A DNA stretch of 19,244 nucleotides, from the NCBI GenBank assembly GCA_036351675.1, contig JAZBPO010000353.1, positions 1 to 19,244 on the forward strand. Direction: 5' to 3'. A model generated the notes under the pieces. The model saw nothing but the letters and a program-made list of their open reading frames with translations, was not told where the DNA came from and made no database searches. Shown in pieces: positions 1 to 7,681 of this stretch. Positions within the stretch are counted from its first letter, which is position 1. Every line of letters starts with the position of its first letter. The translations under genes were made by a program, and so were the position numbers. This DNA comes from JAZBPO01 sp036351675. GTDB lineage: Bacteria; Pseudomonadota; Gammaproteobacteria; Pseudomonadales; Azotimanducaceae.

Positions 1-561
1 ATCGTCGGGGTCGTGATCGTGGGCAACTACCGGGTGGCGGCCTGGCGCGACTTCACCGTTTCCTCCGAGTTCACCTTCCTCGGCGACGAGGAGATCCGGG
101 CCGGCATGCGCAGCACCCACTACGAGGACATGCCCGGGGGCCTCGATCGCCTGCGACCCTGGCCGCGCATCAGCAGCTTCACGCAGAGCGGTAGCCACCT
201 GCGCCTGTTCCTGCCCTATCACCCGCTGCGCGACGACCTCATGCTGCGCAGCTACTGCGGCGATCCCGAGGGCGACATCGACCGGGTCCGCTGCCTGCGC
301 GAGCTCTGGTCCGTCACGCTCGCCGGAACGTCGATCTCCCTGGACGCCTTCGTACCGGCCCAGCGGGCCGATCTCGCCATGCGTGGACTCATGGGCGTGG
401 TGCCCCTCGAGGGACTCAAGCCCGGCATGCAGGTCCTCGAAGTCTTCTGGAACCCGAACGATCAGGGCGATGCACCACTCGACGATCGCTACGAGGACGC
501 GAGCAGCAACTTCAACATCCCCTTCGTCTTCGCACCGGCCTACGAGCGGAGTCTCGACTGA
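1..561 (+). CDS. C-terminal part of an unrecognised protein, cut by the window start
   Basis: The frame is open from base 1 and ends at TGA 559-561, so the 5' end lies outside the window. A GTG at 13 is possible but has no convincing ribosome binding site. The first visible residues (IVGVVIVG) look like the end of a membrane segment. About 175 mostly polar residues follow, rich in Arg, Asp and Pro, with aromatic patches such as FVFAPAYERSLD at the end. A membrane anchor followed by a soluble C-terminal domain is therefore likely. Codon use matches the neighbours. It converges on the MutS-family gene, with only 10 bp between the stops. I recognise no family and assign no function. Confidence 0.6.
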   Translation: MVGVVIVGNYRVAAWRDFTVSSEFTFLGDEEIRAGMRSTHYEDMPGGLDRLRPWPRISSFTQSGSHLRLFLPYHPLRDDLMLRSYCGDPEGDIDRVRCLRELWSVTLAGTSISLDAFVPAQRADLAMRGLMGVVPLEGLKPGMQVLEVFWNPNDQGDAPLDDRYEDASSNFNIPFVFAPAYERSLD

Positions 562-571
562 AGCGCGCTGC

Positions 572-1975
572 TCAGCGCCGGCGGGCCTCGCCGGGGCTCG
601 GCGCATCGCCGCCGGAAGCACCGTCCAGCAACTCGAACACACCCTCCTCCTCGAGCACGCGCATGCCGAGGCGCTGATCCGAGACGCCCTCCCGGAGCCG
701 GAAGTCGAAGCGCAGGCGCCCCTGCTGCTCGTCCGCGGCGAAGAACCGACACGCGACCTGCCCGTCGCGCGCGAGGTCATGGCTGAGTTCGATGAGATGC
801 GAGGAACAGAGGAACAGGCAGTCCTCACTGGCAGCGAAGCGCTCGAGGACGGCGCGCGAGGCATCGAGCGCATCCTTCACGTTCGTGCCCTTGAAGGGCT
901 CGTCCATGAGCGCGACCACACGTCGCCCAGCGGCCACCGCCTCGGCGATGGCGAGAACGCGCAGGGCCTCGGCGCGGAAGTAGCTCACGCCCGCCTGCAG
1001 GTCGTCGGCCAGCGAAAGGCTTCCGAAGAGGTACTCCGCCGGCGTGAAGGCGAAGCGCTTCGCCGGCACGCCCATGCCGAGCTGAGCGAGATAGACCGCC
1101 GTGGCGACGGCACGCAGATAGGTCGTCTTGCCCGCCATGTTGGGCCCCGTCAGGAACAGCAGGCGACTGTCCTGGTCGACGGCGACGGGATTGCCCACGG
1201 CGGCCTCCAGGAGCGGATGCACGAGGCCCTCCGCGTGTACGGCGAGCGGACCGTCCTGCACCTCCGGAAGGAGAAGACCGTGCTCCTCCGTGGCGTCGGC
1301 GAGGGAGACGAGCGCGTCGATCTCGTAGGCGACGGTCAGCACCCGCCGGACCGCCTCCGCGTGCAGGCGAAAGGCCTGATGCAGGCGCAACACGCGCCAG
1401 GGTGATCCGCGGCGCTCGGGGTCGGGAAGCGCCGCGATCGCGTCGTCGTCCAGCGCCTCGCGCAGGGCGCGCAGATGCTGCGCGAGCTCGCCCGTCGCGT
1501 CCTCGAGCTCGGCCTGAGCGCAGAAGCTGCGCAGCTCGCCCAGCAGGCGCGCCGTGAACTGCACGCCGTTGAGGACGGACACGTAGCCATGACGATCGCC
1601 GAGGCGGAAGGCGAGCACCTGGAGCGCGAACTCGACCGGATGCATCGCCACGGGCACCGGCAGGGCGCGCCGGAGGTAGCGCTCGACGCCGGAAGCGAGG
1701 AAATCGGACGGCAGGCCCTCGAAGCTGGCGCGCTGTGCGCGCACGAAGCCGATCGCCTGCTGCGTCGAGCGGATGTCCGCCGCCTCGGCCCAGGGTGCCC
1801 GCATGCGCCGGCGCAGTGCCCGGGCGCCACCGCGGGTGCGCGTGCGGTCACAGAAGGCGAACAGCGTCGAAGCGCCGGGCGCCGCGGCGAAGACCTGGAG
1901 GTCTTCCAGCGTCCGGGCGTCGACCTGCAGAAGCGCCCTGGTGCTGACCGCAGCCGGTGTCACGCGAGCGTCCAT
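572..1975 (-). CDS. Short MutS-family ATPase (no mismatch-recognition domain)
   Basis: This 467-residue protein carries a MutS-type ATPase in its second half. Walker A is GPNMAGKT (residues 277-284), Walker B is MDEPFKGTN (about 357-365) in place of the usual DEIGRGTS, and the H-loop-like SSH is near 391-393. Residues 1-270 are helical and resemble the MutS core/lever region. At about half the length of canonical MutS there is no room for the mismatch-binding and connector domains, and no Phe-x-Glu reader motif is visible. It therefore probably does not act in classical mismatch repair; related short MutS-like proteins are common and mostly uncharacterised. It lies 40 bp downstream of the sterol desaturase family gene on the same strand, so the two may be co-transcribed. 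The start ATG opens the only sensible N-terminus (MDARVTPAAV). The family call is firm and the role unknown. Confidence 0.85.
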   Translation of the reverse strand: MDARVTPAAVSTRALLQVDARTLEDLQVFAAAPGASTLFAFCDRTRTRGGARALRRRMRAPWAEAADIRSTQQAIGFVRAQRASFEGLPSDFLASGVERYLRRALPVPVAMHPVEFALQVLAFRLGDRHGYVSVLNGVQFTARLLGELRSFCAQAELEDATGELAQHLRALREALDDDAIAALPDPERRGSPWRVLRLHQAFRLHAEAVRRVLTVAYEIDALVSLADATEEHGLLLPEVQDGPLAVHAEGLVHPLLEAAVGNPVAVDQDSRLLFLTGPNMAGKTTYLRAVATAVYLAQLGMGVPAKRFAFTPAEYLFGSLSLADDLQAGVSYFRAEALRVLAIAEAVAAGRRVVALMDEPFKGTNVKDALDASRAVLERFAASEDCLFLCSSHLIELSHDLARDGQVACRFFAADEQQGRLRFDFRLREGVSDQRLGMRVLEEEGVFELLDGASGGDAPSPGEARRR

Positions 1976-2015
1976 GCTCGCTACCGCCTTCCGGACCGGC
2001 GTGCCCGCACCGTGC

Positions 2016-2969
2016 TCAGAGGCGCTCGATCACCCTGTCGGACCGGAACGGCAGGGTCAGCTGCGTGAGGATCGACAGCGCCTCGCCCGTTCCGTTGCCG
2101 ACGCGCGCCGCGTCCGGCTTGCCGGAGAAAGTGCCGAACACGCGATCCCAGAGGATCACCGTGCAGCCGAAGTTCCGGTCGCTCTCCTCGCGCTCCAGGG
2201 AATGGTGCAGCGAGTGCCACTCCGGCGTCGTGAACAGCCAGCCGTAGAGACCCGAGCGCAGCGGCAGGTTGCAGTGGTTCAGATAGACGTTGGAGATGCG
2301 GAAGGCCGTGAACACGGCCACCACCTCGCCGCTCGCGCCGAGCAGCGCGAGCACGACCGCGGGGCCGAGGTTGAGCGCCGCGAATTCGAGCGGATGCGTG
2401 CGATCGGCGCGCGCCGCGCTCATCTTCGTGATGTGGTGATGGGTGGCGTGCATGCGCCAGAAGAAGCGCGTGCGGTGCTGGAGGCGATGCAGCCAGTAGT
2501 AGACGAACTCCGACGCGAAGAGCGCGAGGAACGCGGCGCCGATGAGCCCGAGCGCGGAGGTCGGCGCGAGCGTCATCGGAATCGCGGATGCGTCGCGCAG
2601 CGCCGCGAAGGCGTCGGAAATGGGCGTGTCGTAGTACTCGCTGTAGATCGGGAACCAGATCAGATAGGCGCAGCCCACCCAGAATGCGTCCTCGAGGAAC
2701 TCCGGGCGCCGCAGCAGCCAGTCGCGACGGCGCGGCGCGATGCGCTCGGCCAGGAGAATGAGCGGGATCGGGCAGAGCATGACGATCGAGACCAGCAGGT
2801 CCGCATGGACCCAGTCCGCGCTGATGGCTGCCGCGACGGCGAAGGTGGCGCCGAGCGCCCACAGCGGCTGCGGAAGGGTCCAGAGGAGATCACGCAGGCG
2901 CCCGGAGGCCTCCTGCTGCGTCAGCGGTTCGGTGCTCGTCTGCATGGTCACGGGTCGTTCCGGCTCCAT
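2016..2969 (-). CDS. Sterol desaturase / fatty acid hydroxylase family membrane protein
   Basis: The 317-residue protein belongs to the di-iron membrane hydroxylase family, which hydroxylates or desaturates lipids, sterols or carotenoids in the inner membrane. The histidine clusters are visible in order: HRLQH (161-165), HATHHH (174-179), a lone NH near 231-232 and HSLHHS (252-257). Hydrophobic stretches at about 35-50, 57-75, 95-108, 138-155 and 200-225 fit several membrane passes. ATG 2969 has AGGA 5 nt upstream; an in-frame ATG at 2945 is the alternative. It lies upstream of the short MutS gene and is divergent from the phytanoyl-CoA dioxygenase family gene. The substrate cannot be read from the sequence. 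Since the window also contains a sphingolipid-type enzyme, a long-chain base or fatty acyl substrate is possible, but the two loci are 9 kb apart. Confidence 0.87.
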   Translation of the reverse strand: MEPERPVTMQTSTEPLTQQEASGRLRDLLWTLPQPLWALGATFAVAAAISADWVHADLLVSIVMLCPIPLILLAERIAPRRRDWLLRRPEFLEDAFWVGCAYLIWFPIYSEYYDTPISDAFAALRDASAIPMTLAPTSALGLIGAAFLALFASEFVYYWLHRLQHRTRFFWRMHATHHHITKMSAARADRTHPLEFAALNLGPAVVLALLGASGEVVAVFTAFRISNVYLNHCNLPLRSGLYGWLFTTPEWHSLHHSLEREESDRNFGCTVILWDRVFGTFSGKPDAARVGNGTGEALSILTQLTLPFRSDRVIERL

Positions 2970-3057
2970 GGAGGTCCTGTTCGCGCCGCATTCTGCCCCA
3001 GCTCGCCTCGCCGTGCGCCGCGGGCGGCGAATGCGTCATCATCGCGCCCGGACCGGT

Positions 3058-3063
3058 GGAGGA
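3058..3063 (+). promoter_or_regulatory. Ribosome binding site deciding the dioxygenase start
   Basis: GGAGGA lies 7 nt before GTG 3071, an ideal Shine-Dalgarno spacing. It overlaps the longer candidate start GTG 3056, which it therefore argues against. GTG 3080 would be 16 nt away. Confidence 0.65.
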
Positions 3064-3070
3064 ACGCGCA

Positions 3071-3871
3071 GTGCACGCAGTGGAACGATCGACGGAGTTC
3101 GGCCTGACGGAGGCGGAACGTCGCGCCTGGGCTGAGGATGGCTTCTTCCTGCGTCCGGCCGCCTTCGCTGCGGCCGAGATCGAAGCCCTCGCGGCGGCCG
3201 CCGAGGCCGCTGCCCGCACGGCCGCGGCAGGCTGCGCTCGGGGTCGTAGCTACGTCCTCGACGGCAAGCGCTTCGTCGACTGCGATCACGTCACCGTGCA
3301 GTTCGAGCACGCGCCCGGCAGCGAGGACGTGAAGGTCATCGAGCCCGTGCACGGCTTCGATGCGCGCCTCGAGGCGCTGCTCGACGATCCGCGCCTCACG
3401 CGACCCGTGCGCGAGCTGCTCGGAACCGACGACCTCTCGCTCTGGACCGACAAGCTCAACCTCAAGCGACCGGGCGTCGGCAGCGGCTTCGGCTGGCACC
3501 AGGACTCGCCTTACTGGATCCACGATCACCAGGACGTGGACGCGCTGCCGAACGTGATGGTGACCTTCGACGCCGCCGACGCCGGCAACGGCGCCCTCGG
3601 CCTGATCCGCGGCTCGCACCGCAGCGGCTGTCTGCCCGGGACCGCAGACGGCACGCAGCTGGGCGGCTTCTACACGGACCCGGCGAGCTTCGATCTGCAG
3701 GACCGCGTGGTCGCTGCCGCGCCGGCGGGTTCCCTGATCTTCTTCAGTCCGCACCTGGTCCACGGCTCGGAGCCGAACCATTCGGACCGGCCGCGGCGCG
3801 CCATGGTGATCACCTACCAGCCGGGTCACGCCCCGACACTGAAGTCGCGGGAGATCCGCCCCGTTCCCTGA
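3071..3871 (+). CDS. Phytanoyl-CoA dioxygenase (PhyH) family protein
   Basis: A 266-residue Fe(II)/2-oxoglutarate-dependent oxygenase of the PhyH family. The iron-binding facial triad is visible as HQD in GWHQDSPYW (H143 and D145) and a distal His in LVHGSEPN (H231). Arg residues in SDRPRR (240-243) are in the right place to bind 2-oxoglutarate. The length is normal for the family. Only GTG starts are available at the N-terminus (3056, 3071, 3080); 3071 is chosen because GGAGGA stands 7 nt upstream. Bacterial members hydroxylate very varied small molecules, so phytanoyl-CoA is not implied. It converges with the VOC gene (13 bp between stops) and is divergent from the sterol desaturase family gene. 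No cofactor residue appears to be missing. Confidence 0.88.
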   Translation: MHAVERSTEFGLTEAERRAWAEDGFFLRPAAFAAAEIEALAAAAEAAARTAAAGCARGRSYVLDGKRFVDCDHVTVQFEHAPGSEDVKVIEPVHGFDARLEALLDDPRLTRPVRELLGTDDLSLWTDKLNLKRPGVGSGFGWHQDSPYWIHDHQDVDALPNVMVTFDAADAGNGALGLIRGSHRSGCLPGTADGTQLGGFYTDPASFDLQDRVVAAAPAGSLIFFSPHLVHGSEPNHSDRPRRAMVITYQPGHAPTLKSREIRPVP

Positions 3872-3884
3872 GGATGCGGCGCGC

Positions 3885-4580
3885 TCAGTCCTCCGCCGAC
3901 GCCCGCACCGGCGGCCGGTTCTCCACCGAGTTCAGGATCGCTGCGTCCGGCGCCGTGATCACCGCCTCGTAGACGCCCTCGGGATAGTTCGACATGTGCG
4001 GCCCCGGGGCATCGAGCGGCGGCTGCGGCACAGCGCCGCCCGAGTCCTCGAAGGCCGCGGGCCGCTTGTAGCGCGCGAGCTCCTCCGCATCGATGCCGGC
4101 GAGGGCGACCACTTCCGGGTCGATCCAGGCCTCCTGATCGATGGGCTCGTTCGAGTAGGAGAGCTCGAGCGACAGATTCTCGGGCCCGGCGAAGTAGCAC
4201 GAGACGCACATGCCGTGATCGACGGGCCCGAGCACCGGAACGCCCTTGCTGCGAAGGCGATCGCGCAGGGCGAGGAGTTCGTCGTGATCGGCCACGCGCA
4301 GGGCTAGATGCTGCATGGTGCCGGGCGCGCTGGCGCCGCCGGGATTCCCGGCGTAGGTCTCCCCGGCCTTCGCTTCGAGGGCCGCGATGGAGGGGTTGTG
4401 CACGAAGGCGATGGCGCTCTCGTCGCCCAGGCGCAGGAAGCCGTGCCAGGTGTTCGGCACGCCGTGCATCCAGTACAGGGCGACGAGTTCCATGCCGAGC
4501 TTGTCGGTGAAGAACTCGATCTGGGTCTTCATGTCCGCCGTGCACACGGCGAGGTGATGCAGTCCGCCGATACGGTTCAT
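3885..4580 (-). CDS. VOC (vicinal oxygen chelate) family protein, dioxygenase-like
   Basis: The 231-residue protein has two VOC beta-alpha modules. Likely metal ligands are His in GGLHHLAV (H8 or H9), His in MQHLALRV (H91) and Glu in NLSLELSY (E139), which matches the His-His-Glu set of ring-cleavage dioxygenases and glyoxalases. After about residue 145 comes a tail of some 85 residues with DPEVVALAGID and a Pro-rich stretch, which is longer than in a minimal glyoxalase. ATG 4580 has AGGAG 6 nt upstream. The FAD monooxygenase gene ends 13 bp upstream on the same strand, so the two are probably co-transcribed. The pairing suggests aromatic hydroxylation followed by further oxidation or ring opening. 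The reaction is inferred; the fold is well supported. Confidence 0.85.
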   Translation of the reverse strand: MNRIGGLHHLAVCTADMKTQIEFFTDKLGMELVALYWMHGVPNTWHGFLRLGDESAIAFVHNPSIAALEAKAGETYAGNPGGASAPGTMQHLALRVADHDELLALRDRLRSKGVPVLGPVDHGMCVSCYFAGPENLSLELSYSNEPIDQEAWIDPEVVALAGIDAEELARYKRPAAFEDSGGAVPQPPLDAPGPHMSNYPEGVYEAVITAPDAAILNSVENRPPVRASAED

Positions 4581-4593
4581 GGTCCGCTCCTGC

Positions 4594-5769
4594 TCAGTGC
4601 ACCTGTGTGGGATCGTATTCGTAGAGCCAGTCCGTCACGCGATCGCCGGCGCGGCGCATGGCACGGTCGCGCGCCCAGGCGGCGAAGCCGGAGAGATGGA
4701 AGATCGTGCCGTTGCGCCGGGAGCCCTGCTGGATGCGCGCCGTCCGGGCCTTGCGCAGCGTCTCGTAGCGCGCGAGCGCGCGCACCACGTCATCGCCCGC
4801 CGCGAGGCAGTTCGTGAGCACCTGCGCGTCCTCGATGGCCATGCCGGCGCCCTGCGCCATGAAGGGCAGCGTCGGATGGCAGGCGTCGCCGAGCAGCGTG
4901 AGCCGACCGCGACTCCACTGCGGCATGGGATCCCGATCGAACAGCGCCCACTTGAAGCACGCTTCCGGGTCCATCGCGTCGACGAGGGTCCGCACGTCCG
5001 CGTGCCAGCCGGAGAAGTCCGCGACGAGTTCGGCGTGGTCGCCGCGCGAGGTCCAGGATTCCTCCTCCCAGCCCGTCTTCTCCACGACGCACACGCAGTT
5101 CACCAGCGTTCCGCCACGCAGGTAGTAGTGCACGAAGTGCTTGCCGGGCCCGAGCCAGACCGTGGCCGCCGGCGCCACCAGATCCGCCGGCAGCCGCTCC
5201 GCGGGCACGGTCGCTCGCCAGGCGACGTTGCCGGTGAAGCGCGCCTCCGCCGGCCCGAAGAGCGAGGCGCGGACGTTCGAGTGGATACCGTCGGCGCCGA
5301 TGACGAGATCCGCTCGCTCGCTGCCGCGCTGCAACAGCACGACCGCCTCGTCCCCGGCGTCCTCCGCCGCCTCCACCTTCACGCCCGTCCGCAGTTCGAT
5401 GCGCGGCTCCCGCTCCGCCGCCTCGAGCAGCACGCCGAGCAGGTCCGCACGGTGCAGGTGGTAGTAGGGAGCGCCGAAGCGCTCGACGACTCGCTCGCCG
5501 AAGGGTGTCTCGTAGAGCACGCGACCGCGTCGCCAGTGCCGCATCTGTGCACATGCCGGCTCGAAGCCGACCGCGCGCAGGCCTTCCTCGAGGCCGAGGG
5601 CATGGAGCACGTGGCTCGCGTTGGGGCCGATCTGCAAGCCGGCGCCGACCTCGCCGAAGGCCTCGGCCTGTTCCAGCACGCCGACCTCACGTCCGCCGCG
5701 CGCGAGGCAGAGCGCGGCCGTGAGCCCTCCGATGCCACCGCCGATCACGAGGGTTCGCTGGACTGCCAT
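4594..5769 (-). CDS. FAD-dependent aromatic monooxygenase (salicylate hydroxylase-like)
   Basis: This 391-residue protein is a group A flavoprotein hydroxylase, which uses NAD(P)H and O2 to hydroxylate an aromatic ring. The FAD-binding GGGIGG is at 10-15 with the acidic end of the Rossmann strand at VLEQ (31-34). The GADG motif (158-161) and the second FAD motif GDACHP (294-299), followed by AQGAGMAIEDA, are intact. The C-terminus WLYEYDPTQVH resembles salicylate and 3-hydroxybenzoate 6-monooxygenases. GGGAG lies 6 nt before the ATG, with AGGAG touching it. It precedes the VOC gene and is divergent from the nitroreductase gene, with about 64 bp between starts. The substrate is probably a phenolic acid or similar ring, but this cannot be specified. 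Confidence 0.9.
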   Translation of the reverse strand: MAVQRTLVIGGGIGGLTAALCLARGGREVGVLEQAEAFGEVGAGLQIGPNASHVLHALGLEEGLRAVGFEPACAQMRHWRRGRVLYETPFGERVVERFGAPYYHLHRADLLGVLLEAAEREPRIELRTGVKVEAAEDAGDEAVVLLQRGSERADLVIGADGIHSNVRASLFGPAEARFTGNVAWRATVPAERLPADLVAPAATVWLGPGKHFVHYYLRGGTLVNCVCVVEKTGWEEESWTSRGDHAELVADFSGWHADVRTLVDAMDPEACFKWALFDRDPMPQWSRGRLTLLGDACHPTLPFMAQGAGMAIEDAQVLTNCLAAGDDVVRALARYETLRKARTARIQQGSRRNGTIFHLSGFAAWARDRAMRRAGDRVTDWLYEYDPTQVH

Positions 5770-5821
5770 CTCCTGCTCCCGTCGCCACCCGAGCGATTAC
5801 CATCGCACGAATCGGACCCGC

Positions 5822-5826
5822 AGGAG
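5822..5826 (+). promoter_or_regulatory. Ribosome binding site deciding the nitroreductase start
   Basis: AGGAG lies 7 nt before ATG 5834 but only 1 nt before the upstream in-frame ATG 5828, so the second ATG is the better start. Confidence 0.6.
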
Positions 5827-5833
5827 CATGTCG

Positions 5834-6502
5834 ATGGAGCTCTACGAAGTGATGCGCACGACCTTCGCCGCGCGCCAGCACACGGACGCCCCCGTGGACG
5901 ACGCGACGATCCATCGGATCCTCGACAACGCGCGCTTCGCCGCGTCGGGGGGCAACCGTCAGGGCTGGCGCGTGGTGGTGGTGCGCGACGACGCCACCCG
6001 GGACGCCCTGCCCGAGCTGATCCTGCCGACCTTCCGGCGCTACGTGGCACAGATGAGGGCCGGCGAGTCACCCTTCAACACGGTCGTGCCGACGCGGCTC
6101 GAGGCGGCGGACATCGCCGCCGTGCAGGTCTCCGCCGACCAGCTCCGCTGGCTCACGCATGCCCCGGTGGTGCTGTTCGTGTTCGTGGATCTGGCCCAGG
6201 TCGCGGCCTTCGATGCGGACCGGGACCCCTGCGCGGTGATACCGGGCTGCTCCATCTATCCCTTCGTCTGGAACATCCTGCTGGCGGCACGCAACGAGGG
6301 CCTCGGCGGCGTGCCCACGACCTTCGTCGGCGCCGAGCAGGACGCGCTCAGGGAACTGCTCGGCGTCCCGGCGCAGTACGCCTTCGCATCGATGATCCCG
6401 CTCGGGGTGCCCGTGAAGCAGCTCACGAAGCTGAAGCGTCGGCCGGTGGAGGACTTCGCGACGCTCGAGCGCTTCGACGGCGCGCCGCTGCGGCCCGGCT
6501 GA
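5834..6502 (+). CDS. Nitroreductase family protein (FMN-dependent)
   Basis: The 222-residue protein fits the FMN-dependent nitroreductase family, which transfers hydride from NAD(P)H to nitro compounds, quinones or other acceptors. The N-terminal phosphate-binding motif is present as RTTFAARQHTD (8-18), followed by AASGGNRQGWR (36-46). The central helix with WNILLAARNEGLG (146-158) and the Arg/Lys-rich C-terminal phosphate-contact region (KLKRRP, 199-204) are also visible. An insertion-like segment at about 66-105 is longer than in the smallest members. The start at 5834 is chosen from the AGGAG spacing. The gene is divergent from the FAD monooxygenase and convergent with the nitronate monooxygenase. 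With those neighbours it fits a patch handling nitro or aromatic compounds. Confidence 0.85.
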   Translation: MELYEVMRTTFAARQHTDAPVDDATIHRILDNARFAASGGNRQGWRVVVVRDDATRDALPELILPTFRRYVAQMRAGESPFNTVVPTRLEAADIAAVQVSADQLRWLTHAPVVLFVFVDLAQVAAFDADRDPCAVIPGCSIYPFVWNILLAARNEGLGGVPTTFVGAEQDALRELLGVPAQYAFASMIPLGVPVKQLTKLKRRPVEDFATLERFDGAPLRPG

Positions 6503-6530
6503 CTCGACGGCGAACACCGGGGACGCGCCG

Positions 6531-6577
6531 GCCGCATGCTGCGGCACGGCGCCCGAGCCGGGGCGGTGCGCCCCGGC
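6531..6577. terminator. Two hairpins between convergent genes, possible two-way terminator
   Basis: A 6-bp perfect hairpin (GCCGCA, loop TGC, TGCGGC; 6531-6545) is followed by a 9-bp perfect hairpin (GCCGGGGCG, loop GTG, CGCCCCGGC; 6557-6577). Both sit between the stops of the nitroreductase and nitronate monooxygenase genes. There is no T-tract on either strand, so this is not a textbook intrinsic terminator. Confidence 0.45.
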
Positions 6578-6584
6578 GCGGTCC

Positions 6585-7571
6585 TCACGCGGCGACGGAC
6601 GCCGCCACCGCGAGCCCGAGGCGCGCCCGCGCCTCGGCGTACTCCCGCTTCAGCCGGCCCACCAGCTCCGCGGCGGGCACCACGGCCTCGACGGCGCCGA
6701 TGCCCTGGCCGCAGCCCCAGATGTCCTTCCAGGCCTTCTTCTCGCTGTTGCCACCGGAACCGAAGTTCATGGCGGACGGATCCGACTCGGGCAGGTTGTC
6801 GGGGTCGAGGCCGGCCGCGGCGATGGAAGGCTTCAGGTAGTTGCCGTGCACGCCCGTGAAGAGGTTCGAGTAGACGATGTCCGCCGAATCGGAGGCGACG
6901 ATCATCTGCTTGTAGCGCTCGTCCGCGTTCGCCTCCGGCGTCGCGATGAACGGCGAGCCGATGTAGGCCGCATCCGCCCCCATGGCCTGAGCCGCGAGTA
7001 CCGCATCGCCCGTGGCGATGGAGCCGGAGAGCAGCAGCGGTCCGTCGAACCAGCGACGCAGGTCCTGCACGAGGGCGAAGGGCGAGGTGGCGCCGGCGTG
7101 ACCGCCCGCGCCGGCGGCGACCGCGATGAGACCGTCGGCCCCTTTCTCGATGGCCTTCTTCGCGAAGCGGTCGTTGATGACGTCGTGGAAGACGACCCCG
7201 CCGTGACCGTGGATCGCGTCGTTGACCATCGGATTCGCACCGAGCGAGGTGATCACCATCGGGACCTCGTGCTTCACGCAGAGCTCGAGGTCCTGCTCCA
7301 GCCGGTCGTTCGACTTGTGGACGATGAGGTTCACCGCGAAGGGCGCGGACGGCGCCTCCGGATGGGCGGCGTCGTGCTCGGCGAGCTCCGCCTTGATGCG
7401 CGTCAGCCACTCGTCGAGGACCTCGAGCGGACGCGCGTTCAGGGACGGAAAGGATCCGACGACACCGGCCTTGCACTGGGCGATGACGAGATCCGGATTG
7501 GAGATGATGAACAGCGGTGCACCGACGACGGGCACGCTGAGACGATCGCGCAGGACTTCCGGGAGGGCCAT
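6585..7571 (-). CDS. Nitronate monooxygenase (2-nitropropane dioxygenase family)
   Basis: A 328-residue FMN-dependent TIM-barrel enzyme. Members oxidise alkyl nitronates such as propionate 3-nitronate, and some act on other substrates. Visible motifs are the N-terminal VVGAPLFIISNP (15-26), NLIVHKSNDR (81-90), the catalytic-His loop GAGGHAG (154-160), GSIATG (183-188) and GADAAYIGSPFIAT (198-211), which bind FMN phosphate in this family. The C-terminal region contains WGCGQGIGAV, typical of these enzymes. AGGAG lies 7 nt before the ATG. The gene is transcribed divergently from the padR-type regulator and its promoter overlaps two matching inverted repeats, so it is probably the regulator's target. 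The stop lies close to the two hairpins that separate it from the nitroreductase gene. Confidence 0.92.
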   Translation of the reverse strand: MALPEVLRDRLSVPVVGAPLFIISNPDLVIAQCKAGVVGSFPSLNARPLEVLDEWLTRIKAELAEHDAAHPEAPSAPFAVNLIVHKSNDRLEQDLELCVKHEVPMVITSLGANPMVNDAIHGHGGVVFHDVINDRFAKKAIEKGADGLIAVAAGAGGHAGATSPFALVQDLRRWFDGPLLLSGSIATGDAVLAAQAMGADAAYIGSPFIATPEANADERYKQMIVASDSADIVYSNLFTGVHGNYLKPSIAAAGLDPDNLPESDPSAMNFGSGGNSEKKAWKDIWGCGQGIGAVEAVVPAAELVGRLKREYAEARARLGLAVAASVAA

Positions 7572-7600
7572 GGACTCGCTCCTGACTGGGGGGAAGGCTC

Positions 7601-7614
7601 TGCAATTTATTGCA
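7601..7614. promoter_or_regulatory. Candidate PadR operator 1
   Basis: Perfect inverted repeat TGCAAT-TT-ATTGCA, fitting the pattern TGCAA-N4-TTGCA. It overlaps the candidate -10 box of the nitronate monooxygenase promoter. Confidence 0.6.
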
Positions 7615-7632
7615 TGCCTCGAGCCTACGCAA
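7604..7632 (-). promoter_or_regulatory. Candidate promoter for the nitronate monooxygenase gene
   Basis: Read on the minus strand, TTGCGT (7627-7632) and TAAATT (7604-7609) are separated by exactly 17 bp, giving a sigma-70-like promoter with about 4-5/6 and 4/6 matches. The predicted transcript start is roughly 25 nt before the ATG. Both inverted repeats overlap it, one at each hexamer, which would suit repression. Confidence 0.45.
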
Positions 7633-7641
7633 GAACTTGCA
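7628..7641. promoter_or_regulatory. Candidate PadR operator 2
   Basis: CGCAA-GAAC-TTGCA matches the first repeat's pattern TGCAA-N4-TTGCA with one mismatch. The centres of the two repeats are 27 bp apart. It overlaps the candidate -35 box of the nitronate monooxygenase promoter and lies about 40 bp before the regulator's ATG. Confidence 0.55.
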
Positions 7642-7681
7642 TATCAGCTAGGCTGGGTGCACATCACACCGGAGCCTGCTC

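Noticed and set aside
1773..3107. A 444-codon open frame on the plus strand
   Set aside because: It is antisense to the sterol desaturase family gene and part of the MutS gene. Composition is Arg/Glu/His-rich and low in hydrophobics, typical of a shadow frame.
6531..6577. Calling these hairpins a standard intrinsic terminator
   Set aside because: There is no T-tract on either strand. They are reported only as possible two-way terminator hairpins.
4579..6840. A 753-codon open frame on the plus strand
   Set aside because: It runs antisense to the VOC and FAD monooxygenase genes, out of frame over the nitroreductase gene and antisense to the nitronate monooxygenase gene. The product is Arg/Ala/Gly/His-rich with no family features; such shadows are expected at high GC.
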